Position numbers and translations under genes: made by a program. This document shows, in pieces, positions 46,730 to 57,808 of a DNA stretch of 64,000 nucleotides; position 1 is the first letter of the stretch; each line of letters begins with the position of its first letter. The notes under the pieces were generated by a model. That model was not told the origin of the DNA and made no database searches. It was given only the letters and a program-made list of their open reading frames with translations. The DNA lies in assembly GCA_027605045.1 (NCBI GenBank), contig JAQFWX010000069.1, positions 1 to 64,000 of the forward strand, given 5' to 3'. The stretch comes from Phallus indusiatus (Eukaryota > Basidiomycota > Agaricomycetes > Phallales > Phallaceae).

Positions 46730-48265
46730 ATGTCTTCTTCTAAGGGTATAGCACTGCCAGTAGCATTTCTGGTCGCGTTCTGTATTACTGGAGTGTTCAG
46801 CGGCAGCACGTCATTCCAACCCTCCGGAGTACCTTTTCTCAACCCAGTAACCACCGCACCTGGATTTACGGCGAATGTTATTTTCTCCAATCTTACCACA
46901 CCTCGAGGAATAACGTTCGACGGTGCAGGCAACCTTCTCGTCGTCGAAAGGGGTCTAGGCGTCACTGCTTTTACAGAAGTTCAAAACCAAACCGGTTGGG
47001 AACGCACCATCGTTATTTCTAATCCGAATTTCACCCAAGGCATCCAGATTAGCGGACATAATCTCTATGTCAGTACCGCGGGAGAGGTCTTGCTTTATGA
47101 CTACGATGCGCAGACAAAGAGCGTTGTCGGAAGTCCAGAGATCATCGTAAATGATATACCCCCAGACGGAGGTTCGGCTTATCTTTGTTTGATATAAAAT
47201 TAAGGAATCACACAGTGCTCATAATCGCTTGCCAGATTTAACGACTCACACTCTCCAATTACAGAACCAAGGGGAAATCACAAATATCCTCATCGCGAGT
47301 GGTCCGTTTCAAAATATAGATCCCACTGCTCGTGATCCGTCTTCAGGGCGTTCTCAAATACGAAGTATTAATATCACCTCCCCACAATCAAACCCTCAGT
47401 CGTATTTTGACGGAGAATTGCTTGCGTTTGGTATCAGGAATCCTGCCGGGTTTGCGTTTTCTCCTACTTCGCCGTCTAAGATTCTTTACGTCGTCGAAAA
47501 TGGCGCGTCCATTGATAACTCTACTGGATTGACGGCAGCCTTTGTCAACGATAATCCGGCCGACGAACTAGAAAAAGTGAAATTAGATCTTCCTCCCAAA
47601 ACATTCGGTTTTCCTGACTGCACCACTTTATGGAATCCTTTCGCGGATCCTGTTGGAGATCCACAATTTACTAAACTCAAACGCGGTGCTCAGTTCAGTC
47701 TTCATCTAGAACCTGGAAGAGGAGATAAGTTTTGTAACAATAAAACGAACAATGAGCCTCCGATACTGAGCTTTCAGGTAAGCCATCTAATCGCATTGTT
47801 TTTTTGCCCTTCTGAATATTATTAACAGGCACACTCAGTTCCACTGGATATAAAATTTTACGAGCCAGATATATCTCAAATTTTGACGAACGGATTCCCC
47901 CAGGGTCTCATAGGAGATGCGTTCGTATCGTTTCACGGCTCTTTTGACCGAGTACCACCAACAGGGTATGGCGTTATCCGGTAGGTCTAGTCCGCAACGT
48001 AGTTTCAATATTCGCTGATTTCTGCTCCAATAGAGTACCGTTTGATACTAATGGACCGTCATCTTCCAATACTACGTTTATTGTCCAGGTGGCTGATTTG
48101 AACCCATGTCCTGGGCAGTGTATCAGACCTGTCGGCCTCGCCTTCGGAAAAGATGGTCGATTATTTGTTAGCAGCGATAGCAGTGGAGAAGTAAGGCCCT
48201 TTAGTCAAAGCTGCAGATATCAGCTGATGAACTTTTTGTAGCTTTTTGTTGTCGAAAGGACCTAA
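46730..48265 (+). CDS. Secreted sorbosone-dehydrogenase-like quinoprotein
   Basis: Six-bladed beta-propeller of the glucose/L-sorbosone dehydrogenase family (PQQ-type soluble quinoproteins; in basidiomycetes also pyranose dehydrogenase domains). N-terminal signal peptide MSSSKGIALPVAFLVAFCIT, cut near FSGST. Family blocks: LTTPRGITFDGAGNLLVVER, GIRNPAGFAFSP, GFPDCTTLWNP, GLIGDAFVSFHGSFDR, RPVGLAFGKDGRLFVSSDSS, ending LFVVERT. About 430 residues and no cellulose-binding module. The junction after VNDIPPDGG (around 47173-47225) is awkward: the expected continuation HNRLPDLTTHTL is in a phase that the best GT/AG pair does not give, so either a different donor (gtaaat near 47149, joining in phase) is used or there is a one-base difference. 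Other junctions are clean. Confidence 0.78.
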
Positions 48266-48760
48266 TGAAAAACCGTGAGAAGTACCCGGTTGCTTCTTCG
48301 GTAATGTGGCAGTATATGTTAAATTCTTCGTATTGTTGGTATGTACACAAGTACATAGCTGAAACATTTGTAGAAAAAAATACTTGATTGAACTTTATAA
48401 AACAACGAGCTTTGGTTGGAGTCACTTACTAAGCACTGCTCCTTCTCAGGCTCGTGCGAGTCGGAGAATTATTTTCTCACCACACGATGTGCAAACTTCC
48501 AATTCACATCACGAAAAGGAGAGGAGAAAGCTGCATAAAAGTCACCTGTTTCTCTCTGAAAGCCAAATCAGTTTTCACCGTGATGTCTGTTAGTATTCGA
48601 AAATAAATTGGACGCTCATTCGCCGTCATTAGTAAAGTCTTAGTAAAAATCTTATAAATCCCGGTCATAGCAAGTTCCTTTTAGTATTTATAAAATGTAT
48701 ATAAGGAGCGATATTTTGGAGCAGTAAAATACAAGTTATAAATACCTGCGTATTGCGACA
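48266..48760. promoter_or_regulatory. Intergenic, promoter of the serine hydrolase gene
   Basis: 495 bp. A TATA-like region (tttataaaatgtatataagg, about 48688-48707) lies 55-70 bp before the start codon at 48761. No gene supported. Confidence 0.5.
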
Positions 48761-50294
48761 ATGTCCGACTTAGAGATTGCGATCCAAACTCTTCTTGATA
48801 ACGCGGTCGAAGAGGGCGTAGCTCCAGGTTTACAGTGCGTTGCGTTTCACAAAGATCAGGTTATCTTCAATGGCGTATCCGGTTTTGCTTCAATACGGTC
48901 TGAAAACGATCCAACTGGAAGACCAATGACCAAGTCCACCATTCTCTGGCTCGCAAGCTGTACCAAGCTCGTCATTTCGCTCATTGCCCTGCATGTTTTG
49001 GAAAAAGGATTGGTTGATGGGGTTTCTCTAAACGACTTGGACAACCCCGATGCGTTAGCCAAGGTTGTCCCCGAGTTTGCGCCTGAATCGGGTTCGTTGG
49101 TCACGAAGATTATTGAGGGTTTTGAGGAAGGACTAAGCCCTGATGGAAAGAAGATTATGAAGCTTAGAGATGCAAAGAACAGAGTTACTCTTCGTCATTT
49201 ATTGACTCATTCCTCGGGCATGGGCTATCCTGGCACTAATCCTCTTCTATGGGAATTGGTTAGTTAACTCTGCTTGTGGGAGACTATCTTAGCTGAGTCA
49301 GCTCGTCCACTTATGTAGGTATTTCCCACGGATGGCAGTACACCACATTTTGGACGACATTTCGATGGTCAAGTGCGAAATCTCAGTTTGCCCCTCATAT
49401 TCGAACCAGGAACGGGATATTGGTAAGTTCATACATCGTGTCAAAATGAATTCGAAGCTTTATCATATCCATATCTTCTAGCTACGGTTTTGGTACAGAC
49501 TGGCTCGCGCAGTTTGCCATACGAGGGACAGGAAAACATCTCAGACAACTCTTGAAAGAGATCATAACCGAGCCACTCCAAATTCCAGCTTCAGAAATAG
49601 ACTTCTGGCTATCCCCCGAACTACTGGCCAACAAAGCTGAGCTGTATTTTCACGCCAATGATCCAGCTAAATTCAAGAGGTTTCACTTTGACATTTATTC
49701 CGTCGAAAATGGACCCGAAGAAGGCATGGCTTACATCGCCGAAGCAGGCTTAAATGCAAGCATACAAGCGTTTGTCAAGATTTTACGGGCCGTTGCGACC
49801 AGGGATCCGAAGATAATGAGTCTTACCACGTGGGAGCTTGCTTTCAAGGATGATTTTGGTCCTAGAGGTGTCAAAGTGACGCGTCCGGATATCAGCTCGC
49901 TGAACCATAAAACTATCCTTGAGTAAGTATTATAACTTTCTTAATGGGATGATATGACCAATGATGTATTGTAGCGTTTATGAGTTCAGTAACACAAACT
50001 CAGAAAACGGAACCGGAATGAATTTGTTGCAGTGTAAAGTGGCTCTTGTCCCTGTAAGCAATATCATTTTAAGAGATTTGAACGTGCGGAAATGAATCCC
50101 CATTTCAGACGGTATCTGGTCGTCCAGCTGGTTCATTTGGCTGGGGAGGATTGCCGAATATCTATTACTTCGTAGATCCTACAACAGGCGTCGGATCGAT
50201 GCTTGGCGCACAATTAACACCTTTCTTTTATCCTAAGATGGTCGAACTTCGAGATAAGATTGAAGGCATAGTTTGTAGAACGCTGGCAAATTAA
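48761..50294 (+). CDS. Beta-lactamase-fold serine hydrolase (EstB-like)
   Basis: Member of the class C beta-lactamase/transpeptidase-like esterase family (also LovD-type acyltransferases). Starts MSDLEIAIQTLLDNAVEEGV. The nucleophile motif SxxK is SCTK in ILWLASCTKLVISLIALH; THSSGMGYPG follows; the second motif is a YxG type (FEPGTGYCYGFGTDWL); the third is GWGGLPNIYYF. Four or five exons with short introns (about 49263-49319, 49420-49480, 49924-49975, 50050-50107) keep the frame to the stop at 50292. About 425 residues, normal. No signal peptide, so probably intracellular. Could be an esterase or an acyltransferase; sequence cannot separate them. Confidence 0.87.
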
Positions 50295-50467
50295 TTTCAC
50301 GTAACCCGGATTTAGTTTATCTGTAACCATATGTTCATGATGAAGATTGAGTTGAATTATTAAATATATATGACTTCCATACAAGTTCTAAATAAGCAGA
50401 TAGCTTTTTTACACATATGCAGCTCGACAACAGAATAAATCCTCGACTTGATTGACCGACTACCTTC

Positions 50468-52261
50468 TCAATCACTCTTCTTTGGATCTCCTGATCCATT
50501 CACACTTCTGACTCCGCTCGTGTTTCTAGAATGTGATGGAGAAGGAGGAACCGAAGATCGTGGAGGTACACTGGGCGAAGGAGGCTGGAAACCGTTTGGA
50601 ACAGTAGGTGTGCTCGCGAAGTATGGCGAAGGAGGTACACTGTAAGGAGACGATGGTCCATATCCCGCAGAGTGTGCAGGACTGTTCGGTCCCGCATAAT
50701 AACTTCCGAATGGGGCTGATTGTGGGAACGTTGCGCTAACTGGCGTCGTTCCGTATGGTGTGCCATATGGTGAAGATGCCCCTGCGTTTGGACGAGAGCG
50801 AATTTCACTGGTTCCCCAGCGCTTTTTGACACCCGTCGCCTCGGCTGCGACGATGCCTTGAGTCTTGTCTGGTCCTGCAACGACTTCAATAACTTTTCCT
50901 CCGACTTTGATGGACCATCCTGTGCAGACCCATACTCCTCCGATAACGCCGACACACCTAAAAGAGTTCAGCCGGTTAATACAACAAAACTGTGCAGCAA
51001 TTTTACCTTATCAACAGCTGGACAAGTGTCGTCGTGCGTTGGTGTATGCTCAAAGTAAGGGGTTCAAGGTCGAACTTGAAAAAGATGCCGGGGGATCCTT
51101 TGTTGTGTTCCAAAACACGCTCGTAGTGGGTAACGCTGTATTGATGGGTATTTAGCGGTCTTTGGCGGGGTGCGATATAAGTAGTCGGGACGACGGTCAA
51201 GAAGTATTGGTATGCCATAAAGTCTGATTAAAGTTGTCAGTTTTGTACCTATGCACAAGCATCAAAAGATGTTACGCACGTTCTTCAGTAACCTCGAATG
51301 AATAATCAAGTGGCTGGGTGATATCAGGGAAATAGGGACCAAACGAAAACTCGGTGATGACGTGCGACATATTCATTACTACACATCCCTGTAAGTGTTC
51401 TTATTGGAGAGAGTATTTAGGGTTAAATACTTACAGCTATGGTCTGTATGTGTGTGGCTTGCATAGCCGTGTCCCAGTGTAGTGATATGGAGGTTTGCTA
51501 ACATCCAGTGTCAACTAAGGATGCTGGAGAGAAAGTGTACTGAAGCCTACCGTTAACTTTCTTAACTTCCAAACTTCCGTATATTCGACAAGCAGCTCCA
51601 TCTGGCTGATAATTGACAGTAGGTTTAAACTGTGGTTTTGATGATCTCATAAAGTCAAACAGTCCTCTTGAACTCCGTGACATGGCGACAGCTTGCTGAG
51701 CTGACAGCATAGAGGAGTATTGCCTGTCTACAGCATTAATCTACGCGAATAAATAATTCAGGGACAAGAAACGCACTTTAATTTTGTTGCTTGTCCCGTG
51801 TCAAAAGAAACCTATCATGACTCGGTCAGCGTTCTGGGTGCAGGTAAGCGGGAGGTCGCCCAAATGACACATACACCATCTCGTTTGAAGCCTTCGCTAA
51901 GGTGAAGTCGATCGCCAACTGCATCTCGAAGATCTACACTCAAAACTGAAGTAATATGGGGTATCAGTGATACGAAAAGATGATTGTTCGTTTGCCACGT
52001 ACACCGACATGGGGTATTCACCACCAGATCAACATTAATGTTCATGAAGCTTTCTCCATCCTTATCGACATTAAATTCATAATCTGGCCATCCCCATATA
52101 TATTCTGCAATGTCGTTTACGACCAGAAAGAGGGAGACAAGGACGACGAAGACCGTAATAAAGCCTCCACCTCTCGAACGAGTTTTGTATGTCGACGGAA
52201 GTTTTGGAAAAGCGTCGAATTGACGCATGGCCTCTGGTCTAATAACTTTCAGTTCGCCCAT
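50468..52261 (-). CDS. ERV41: ER-Golgi cargo receptor Erv41 (ERGIC family)
   Basis: Erv41 forms a complex with Erv46 that cycles in COPII/COPI vesicles and retrieves ER residents. Start MGELKVIRPEAMRQFDAFPK, then a first membrane segment (GGGFITVFVVLVSLFLVVND), the lumenal block INVDLVVNTPC continuing CLSVDLRDAVGDRLHLS after an intron, SMLSAQQAVAMSRSSRGLF, CRIYGSLEVKKVNG, SHVITEFSFGPYFPDITQPL, MAYQYFLTVVPTTYI, FFKFDLEPL and a second membrane segment (GVIGGVWVCTGW). The cytosolic tail is about 115 residues and rich in Pro/Ser/Gly/Tyr (PYGTPYGTTPVSA), longer than the short tail of yeast Erv41. Several short exons; end at 50468. Confidence 0.85.
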
Positions 52262-52503
52262 TGAAAAAAAGAAAAACAGCAGAAAAGAGAAGCAGGGAAA
52301 GTGTCAATATACGGGACGTACCTTCCACGTTGACGATTATGCCTTTTAGTAGTTTGCTACGTATTTGCCAGCAGGGCGACTGGTGACCCACAACGTGACC
52401 TGATTACCTCAGCAGCTATTCTGCCCCCTTCTCCGGAGAAAAGCCTCCCAGGCTGGCCTATTGCGTTTGAAGCCACGTCAACGTCGATGAGAAAAAGGAC
52501 GCA

Positions 52504-53211
52504 ATGAGCAACTCGACTGCGGACCTGCAAGATTCTCTCACAAGCCGTTCACCCGATGTTTGCACGAATTCTCCGGGTCCGGCACCCTCAGCGTCCACAC
52601 TCTCCAACTCCAATATGGCGGATTCTCACATACAAATTAGCGACGTAAATCGAAATGAGGCGATGGAAGTGATCTCGATCAGGGAAATGTCTTCATCACC
52701 ATTACAGCCTAAAACGGAGGTGGATCCATCAACGGTCATGAAGATGGAAGACGACATCGATAACGACGATGTGATGATCATACCAGATGAAGACATACCA
52801 CCAGCGCGCAAGGACAAAGGAAAAGGGAAGGCGGTAGAAGTAGCAGAACCCTCCGCAGCCGACGCTGGTAGTCATAACCCTCCAACCCTCCCAGAAAATC
52901 CCCTTTCTTCATACTCTTGTCCGATCTGTTTCTCCACAGTGACGAACGCGTGTCTAACTCCATGCGGCCATGTACTTTGTGGACTTTGTCTGTTTTCCGC
53001 TGTTAGGAGTGGGATTAAGCGTGGCTTAGAATTAGGTATTCCACTTGGACGCGAGGGAACAACGCCAAGGTATGGTTTGATCAAACGTCGTAGGTTTATA
53101 TCCTTTTAACGGTCTTTTAGGTGTCCAGTTTGTCGAGCCCATCTGAAAGGCTGGGATGGCAAAGGAGCAGGTGTTATACCTCTTAAAATACGAACAATCA
53201 CTGCATTATAA
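52504..53211 (+). CDS. RING-finger protein (Slx8/RNF4-like layout)
   Basis: Probable E3 ubiquitin ligase. N-terminal 130 residues are acidic and Ser/Pro-rich, with stretches such as DDVMIIPDED that look like a SUMO-interacting motif. The RING follows: SYSCPICFSTV, LTPCGHVLCGLCLFSAV, then after an intron of about 48 nt CPVCRAHLKGWDGKGAGVIP; the C3HC4 spacing is complete. Two exons: 52504 to about 53071 and about 53121 to 53211; total about 205 residues. A C-terminal RING behind putative SIM motifs is the plan of SUMO-targeted ligases (Slx8/RNF4), but similar fungal RINGs without that role exist. Divergent from ERV41 (242 bp between starts). Confidence 0.75.
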
Positions 53212-53367
53212 CATTTCATGCGTTTCAAGTCCCATATTCAGCATCGCTCCGCTAAACATGTACTATGTGTATTATTTACATTGTAACCCATATCTCATGT
53301 CCGATTATGAATCCACTACCATAAAAATACAAAATTAGTATACACTAGTAAGGGCAGCGTCGCATTA

Positions 53368-54704
53368 TTACTTTGTAATACGCATCCGCTTTGGAGGCCT
53401 CTCGGCATTGGGTGGCGTCATTGAATCACTACTTGTATCAGTCGTGTCCGACTCGAAGGAATGGCTCATGGAGATATCTAGTTCACTGAGTTCGGGATTA
53501 ATTGCTTTTTCCGGTACATGGTTTTTGGAAGTTGAAGCGACGGGTGTAGATGCCGTTGAGCTCGAAGGGAAAGATTGTTCAGCCGACGTCCGAGACGAGA
53601 CTGTGGGCACGAATTTCATTTGGTTGCTTCGCAAAAGATCCAGTAATAACCGATTTTCTTTGACTGAATTGTTTGACGGATTCCGGGTTTTCACGGTCGT
53701 CGGCCAGCCCACTAAATGAACACCGTAGAGTTCTTCCAGAGCAGCGGGTTTAGTCCAACGCATTTCAGCGGAGGGATTACCGCTTGCAACACTAAGAAAG
53801 TAGAGTCAATATTTACCTCAAGGAAGCGCCTGTAATACTTACCGAAGTGCCTGTCTTACTGCAGCATTTAATTCGGTCTTGATGTCACCGCTTTTCAAAC
53901 TGACTCCTGTTGAAGGGGATTTCAAATTTGTAGGCGTGTTGTTTGGTATATTGACGAAGGAGCCCATATCATCATTACCGGGACTTTTTGGGAGTTCTTC
54001 TTGATAGCGCATTTGGGATTTCAAGCGAAAGGCTCGTGCACCGTTGACACCGCCTCCTTTGAGGCTCATCCAGAATTCTTTTCCTACTTCGGTACCTCCA
54101 ATCCAACTGGCTTCCGACATTGTGTTCTTGGATTGATTTTGAGTATTATGAGGGGAAACCACCAAAAGTAAGGAATCTAGTCCTGTGGCACTGTACATTG
54201 ATTGTAGAACGTTGCTCAGTCGAGCTAACGTCGATTTTACTGTATAAAGGCCGCTCATGGGCTCTTTGATGTGACGATGAGATTGAATTAAAAAATCAAT
54301 CAATCAAATACTTTACTTTTTTCATTAGAAGATGATGACGCTTCATTCATCGAAGGGAAAGTCAAATCTAGGGACAGCATATATTTCGCATGAGGTATCG
54401 CGACTAATTTTCGTATCTAAGAAAAATCCTATCAATCTAAATGTATGCTGTTTTACAATAAATAAAGCATAAACACCTCATCCAAAGGAACTTGCTCCCT
54501 ATTAGCAAAGTTCTCAATATCTTTCAGCTGCCCCTCGATAAAACTCTCCAGTCGTTCCATAAATAAACCATCCGCACCCCATTTACTCTTCGAAATGGTA
54601 TTAGAACCGGAGTCATCAAATAAAAAAGAAAACGCGGAGTCGGTCAAAAATTGCAGTTCATTATCTTGAGAAGAGTTTGATTCAATGAAATGCGATTCGC
54701 TCAT
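53368..54704 (-). CDS. Unrecognised nuclear-looking protein
   Basis: I do not recognise the family. Four exons: 54704 to about 54480 (MSESHFIESNSSQDNELQFL), about 54420 to 54320 (IRKLVAIPHAKYMLSLDLTF), about 54265 to 53845 (EPMSGLYTVKSTLARLSNVL, and FWMSLKGGGVNGARAFRLKS), and about 53790 to 53368 (EMRWTKPAALEELYGVHLVG, a basic tail PPKRMRITK). Phases agree. The product is about 390 residues with no membrane segment; the C-terminal third is Ser/Thr/Pro-rich with a basic end that resembles a nuclear localisation signal. It lies between a RING protein and ACL4 and diverges from ACL4. Confidence 0.7.
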
Positions 54705-55193
54705 TCGAGCTGTCCCTGGAGGTTAATTACGGTTAAGATGATGGTGGTTGGGAGCACGGGGGAACCAGACTGTGACAAGCGCCATTCTCCCGGTCTTCAT
54801 GGACACGTTTAATGGTCAATGAAAGTTTAGCGCTCGTGGATCACAGTCCAAACTTCCGAACAGTATTCGATGAAATGTACAATGAATGGGCTGAAAGGGT
54901 GTTGGATAATGTTCAGACGTAAAACCTGTGCTAGAAAATCTAGAAAAAAGTTGGCCACAACTTACTAGAAGTATAGTGAAAGAATCTTATTTAAAGAACA
55001 ACGGTTCTTGTAATTGTAAAACTAGGTTACAAACGCAATCTTTTGAGAATAGGGCATTTCAAATGTTTCTTTCCTCAGTACTTTTCATTGTTCGTGCTTC
55101 TCAATGGGTCGAACGAATGAGGAAGCGATGAAGTTTTTTGGGCGGCAGACATGGATGACCAAACGAGCTTACCTAATTGCTCAAATTGGCCTC
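54705..55193. other. Intergenic, divergent promoters
   Basis: About 490 bp between the unrecognised gene and ACL4. Short frames exist upstream of ACL4 (including a Met frame at 55104), but the clear start is 55194, where the basic N-terminus of ACL4 begins. Confidence 0.45.
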
Positions 55194-56572
55194 ATGGGGA
55201 GGACCAAAGCCAAAAAGCTCATCCGTACCTCAACAACAACCCAACGAAAAAATGAAGTACCCACTTCGCCAACGAAGACTGCGCCGTCTCCATCATCTCT
55301 TTACGAAAAATCTTTACAGCTCGTAACCCAATGCAATTACGAACTAGCTCTGAAATTCCTTCGGCGGACACTGGAACAAGATGCTAATTTCACGAATGCC
55401 AGGGAGCTTTTAGGAGAGGTACAGCTTGAGTTGGGTGATATTGATGCTGCTAAGCAAGTATGTAGCAATGTTGATGATCTCCTGGCTTTAATGTCGCGGC
55501 TTATCATATTTTCAAGACGTTTGAATCGCTGTTACCCCCATCACCTTATGCCCCAATCACAAGATCTGCTAATGCGCATCTGAATCTTGCCCAACTAAAT
55601 CAAGACCCTAGACAATGTTTAGAACATTATCAAGCGGCTGTAGATGCTCTTGTCGTTCAGCTCAAAGGAAAAGATCAAGAGCACGGAGACGGAGACGCAC
55701 GAACATCTTACGATGAAGGAGACGATGAGATCAAAATCAAGATCATAGGAGCCCTTGCTGCTATGGTAGAAATATGGATGTCGGACTTATGGTGCGTGTT
55801 TTACTGACTCTCAGCGCACGAGGATGTACGTTTATTTGTTGTTCTGCGTAGCTTTGAAGATGAAGCGGAATCATCTTCCGACAAACTTGCTTCACTAGCG
55901 TTGAACATCGATCCGTCGAGTTACGAAGCTATGCAAACTCTTGCGTCCGTTAGGATGTCTCAAAAGCGGCCAGATGAAGCCCGAGAACTCGCTGAGAGAG
56001 CATGGGAACGGTGGAAGGACCTTGATCCTGGTAAGAATACGACACTACATATCAATACCGTGAAGTAACCAATACTATCAGACTCTCCGAAGATGCCTCC
56101 ATTACCTATACGACTTTCTCTTGTTCGATTATTCCTTGAGCTTTCGTCCTATACCAACGCCCTTACAATTCTATCGGGGATACTCGCAACCGACGATCAA
56201 GAAGTGGAAGCGTGGTACTTGGAAGGATGGTGTTTCTATCTCATGGCTGAAAAATCCCGTGAAACAAATGAGCCGGTTGAAGGCCTGTCTTATTCTGACT
56301 TGGCTAGGGATGCTATGGATTGTCTCCAGACATGTCAAATGGTCATGATCCTTCTTCGCTCGTAATGAGTTTCGCAGCTGACAGGGTTTGATTTATAGCT
56401 TCATGAAAGGCAAGAACACCCAGATGAACAGATCCTTCAGCACGCTAAGGAGCTAACTGCGGAGCTGTCTGCCGCTGGTATACAACCCACACCAGAGGCC
56501 CAAGAACAAGATGTAAACGACGACGACGACGATGCTTGGGAAGATGAAGAAGGGGATGTTGAGATGGAATGA
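55194..56572 (+). CDS. ACL4: Acl4-like TPR chaperone of ribosomal protein Rpl4
   Basis: Acl4 is a TPR-repeat chaperone that holds newly made Rpl4 and delivers it to the nucleus. Basic N-terminus MGRTKAKKLIRTSTTTQRKN; helical TPR units ALKFLRRTLEQDANFTNARE and LLGEVQLELGDIDAAKQ; after an intron AFKTFESLLPPSPYAP, AHLNLAQLNQDPRQCLEHYQ; then NIDPSSYEAMQTLASVRMSQ, ARELAERAWERWKDLDP, TILSGILATDDQEVEAW; the end is a highly acidic tail (DVNDDDDDAWEDEEGDVEME), as in the family. Five exons with introns of about 50-70 nt keep the frame. About 370 residues, normal. The gene lies beyond a divergent unrecognised gene. Confidence 0.85.
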
Positions 56573-56676
56573 CGTTTTCATTTACCCGTTGTTTACTACT
56601 AAAACGTTATAATTTCATCTTTTTGGAATCTAGAAAAGCATTGTAAAGAGCGGTGCTTGAAATATGTGTCGCGCTA
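56573..56676. other. ACL4 3' flank
   Basis: Short flank between the ACL4 stop codon and the MITE. Nothing recognised. Confidence 0.4.
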
Positions 56677-57241
56677 AGATAGCGGTCACGTCGATCCGAC
56701 TACCCTTAAGCGCCCATTACATAAGCGTTGGCGCGGGCGCTTAACGGCAAATATTTTTCAAAAATATAAAATTTTTAACCCTAAAATTTTTTGACCATGT
56801 AGAAATGGGGTGTGAGACATTGTAACACCCTTGAGCAGTTATTTATTATAAATCTCAGGTAAATTACCATCTGAATATATGAAGAATTGATGCTGCAGAC
56901 TCACTGTCCGCGAGTGCTATAGTCGCTTAATGTCGCTTAGTCCCTCGGCATTTGCCGGTGCTTATGTAAAGGCGGCAAAATTCCTGTCAGCGAAAAAATG
57001 AAAAGTTGTCAAATCGTCGAAAAAGAGCTTTGGAGTATTGCGTGGTGGCTTAGTAATGTTTGCGCTATAACTTTTTAACGGGCATGTTTTCTAAAACCAT
57101 AGAAACTTTCTTTACTTTCAATTGCAACTATCTATGGTTTTATTTTTTTGATAACTTTCAGGTGTGTCGAGCAGAAGAGCTCGAGAGACTGAGGCTTATT
57201 TTCGGCACTTAAGGGTGGTCGGATCGATGTGACCGCTATCT
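56677..57241. mobile_element. TA-flanked MITE with 38-bp terminal inverted repeats
   Basis: Left end agatagcggtcacgtcgatc (56677) continues for 38 bp; the right end (57204-57241) is its reverse complement with three mismatches. Both ends are flanked by TA (56675-56676 and 57242-57243), the target duplication of Tc1/mariner-type elements. The 565-bp interior is non-coding with AT-rich runs and a direct repeat of gtcgctta near 56932-56945. It is a non-autonomous DNA transposon. Confidence 0.75.
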
Positions 57242-57808
57242 TATGGAAGTAAAGCTGGAGCAAGAAGTGACTAAGCGGCTTACTGGCAGCTGCTGCAGCC
57301 GATGTCACTACCTGCAGCCTTTTCGCTTATGCAAGCTTCTTTTGATGGGCGCTGCTGAGCGTCATTCACAGCCAAATCGGAGTTTCGCATTCTATTGAAA
57401 CCCTTTGTCATCAAATGATGGTTTCCATAAATATCTCTTCGGCGTGATCTTATCTATCCTCTAAAAACCTTCTAATCAATTACTTTGCTTAAGCGCAGGC
57501 ACCCCGAGGTGCGAAGGAAAGTTTCACGAATTTCAAGCCAATTTTCCTTAGTTACTGTGCTCCATGTATGGACAAGATATATCCAAATTTGTATTAGTTT
57601 AAATTGCAAAAGTTTTAAACGACGTTGAGGTCTATTCATTTGAGAAAAAAATGTGCGCGCACATGTGTTGCCTGCCGAGCTTTTGCTGTTAAAATAAAAT
57701 TCACAAAATAAAATAAACACATTTTTTTCGGGACATATAAACACCAGGATTTTCGTTGACAAAAATCATCGACTCGTCCCCCCCCAACCATCACTGTCCA
57801 CTTCTATT
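57242..57808. other. Intergenic after the MITE
   Basis: About 570 bp between the MITE and the next gene. No gene supported; a pyrimidine-rich run (gactcgtccccccccaacc) lies 20-40 bp before the start codon of the next gene. Confidence 0.4.

Noticed and set aside
37968..50294. A secondary-metabolite cluster made of the CmcJ-like enzyme, laccase, methyltransferase, quinoprotein and hydrolase
   Set aside because: No backbone synthase (PKS, NRPS, terpene cyclase) and no pathway regulator in the window; orientation is mixed. Adjacency alone is not enough.
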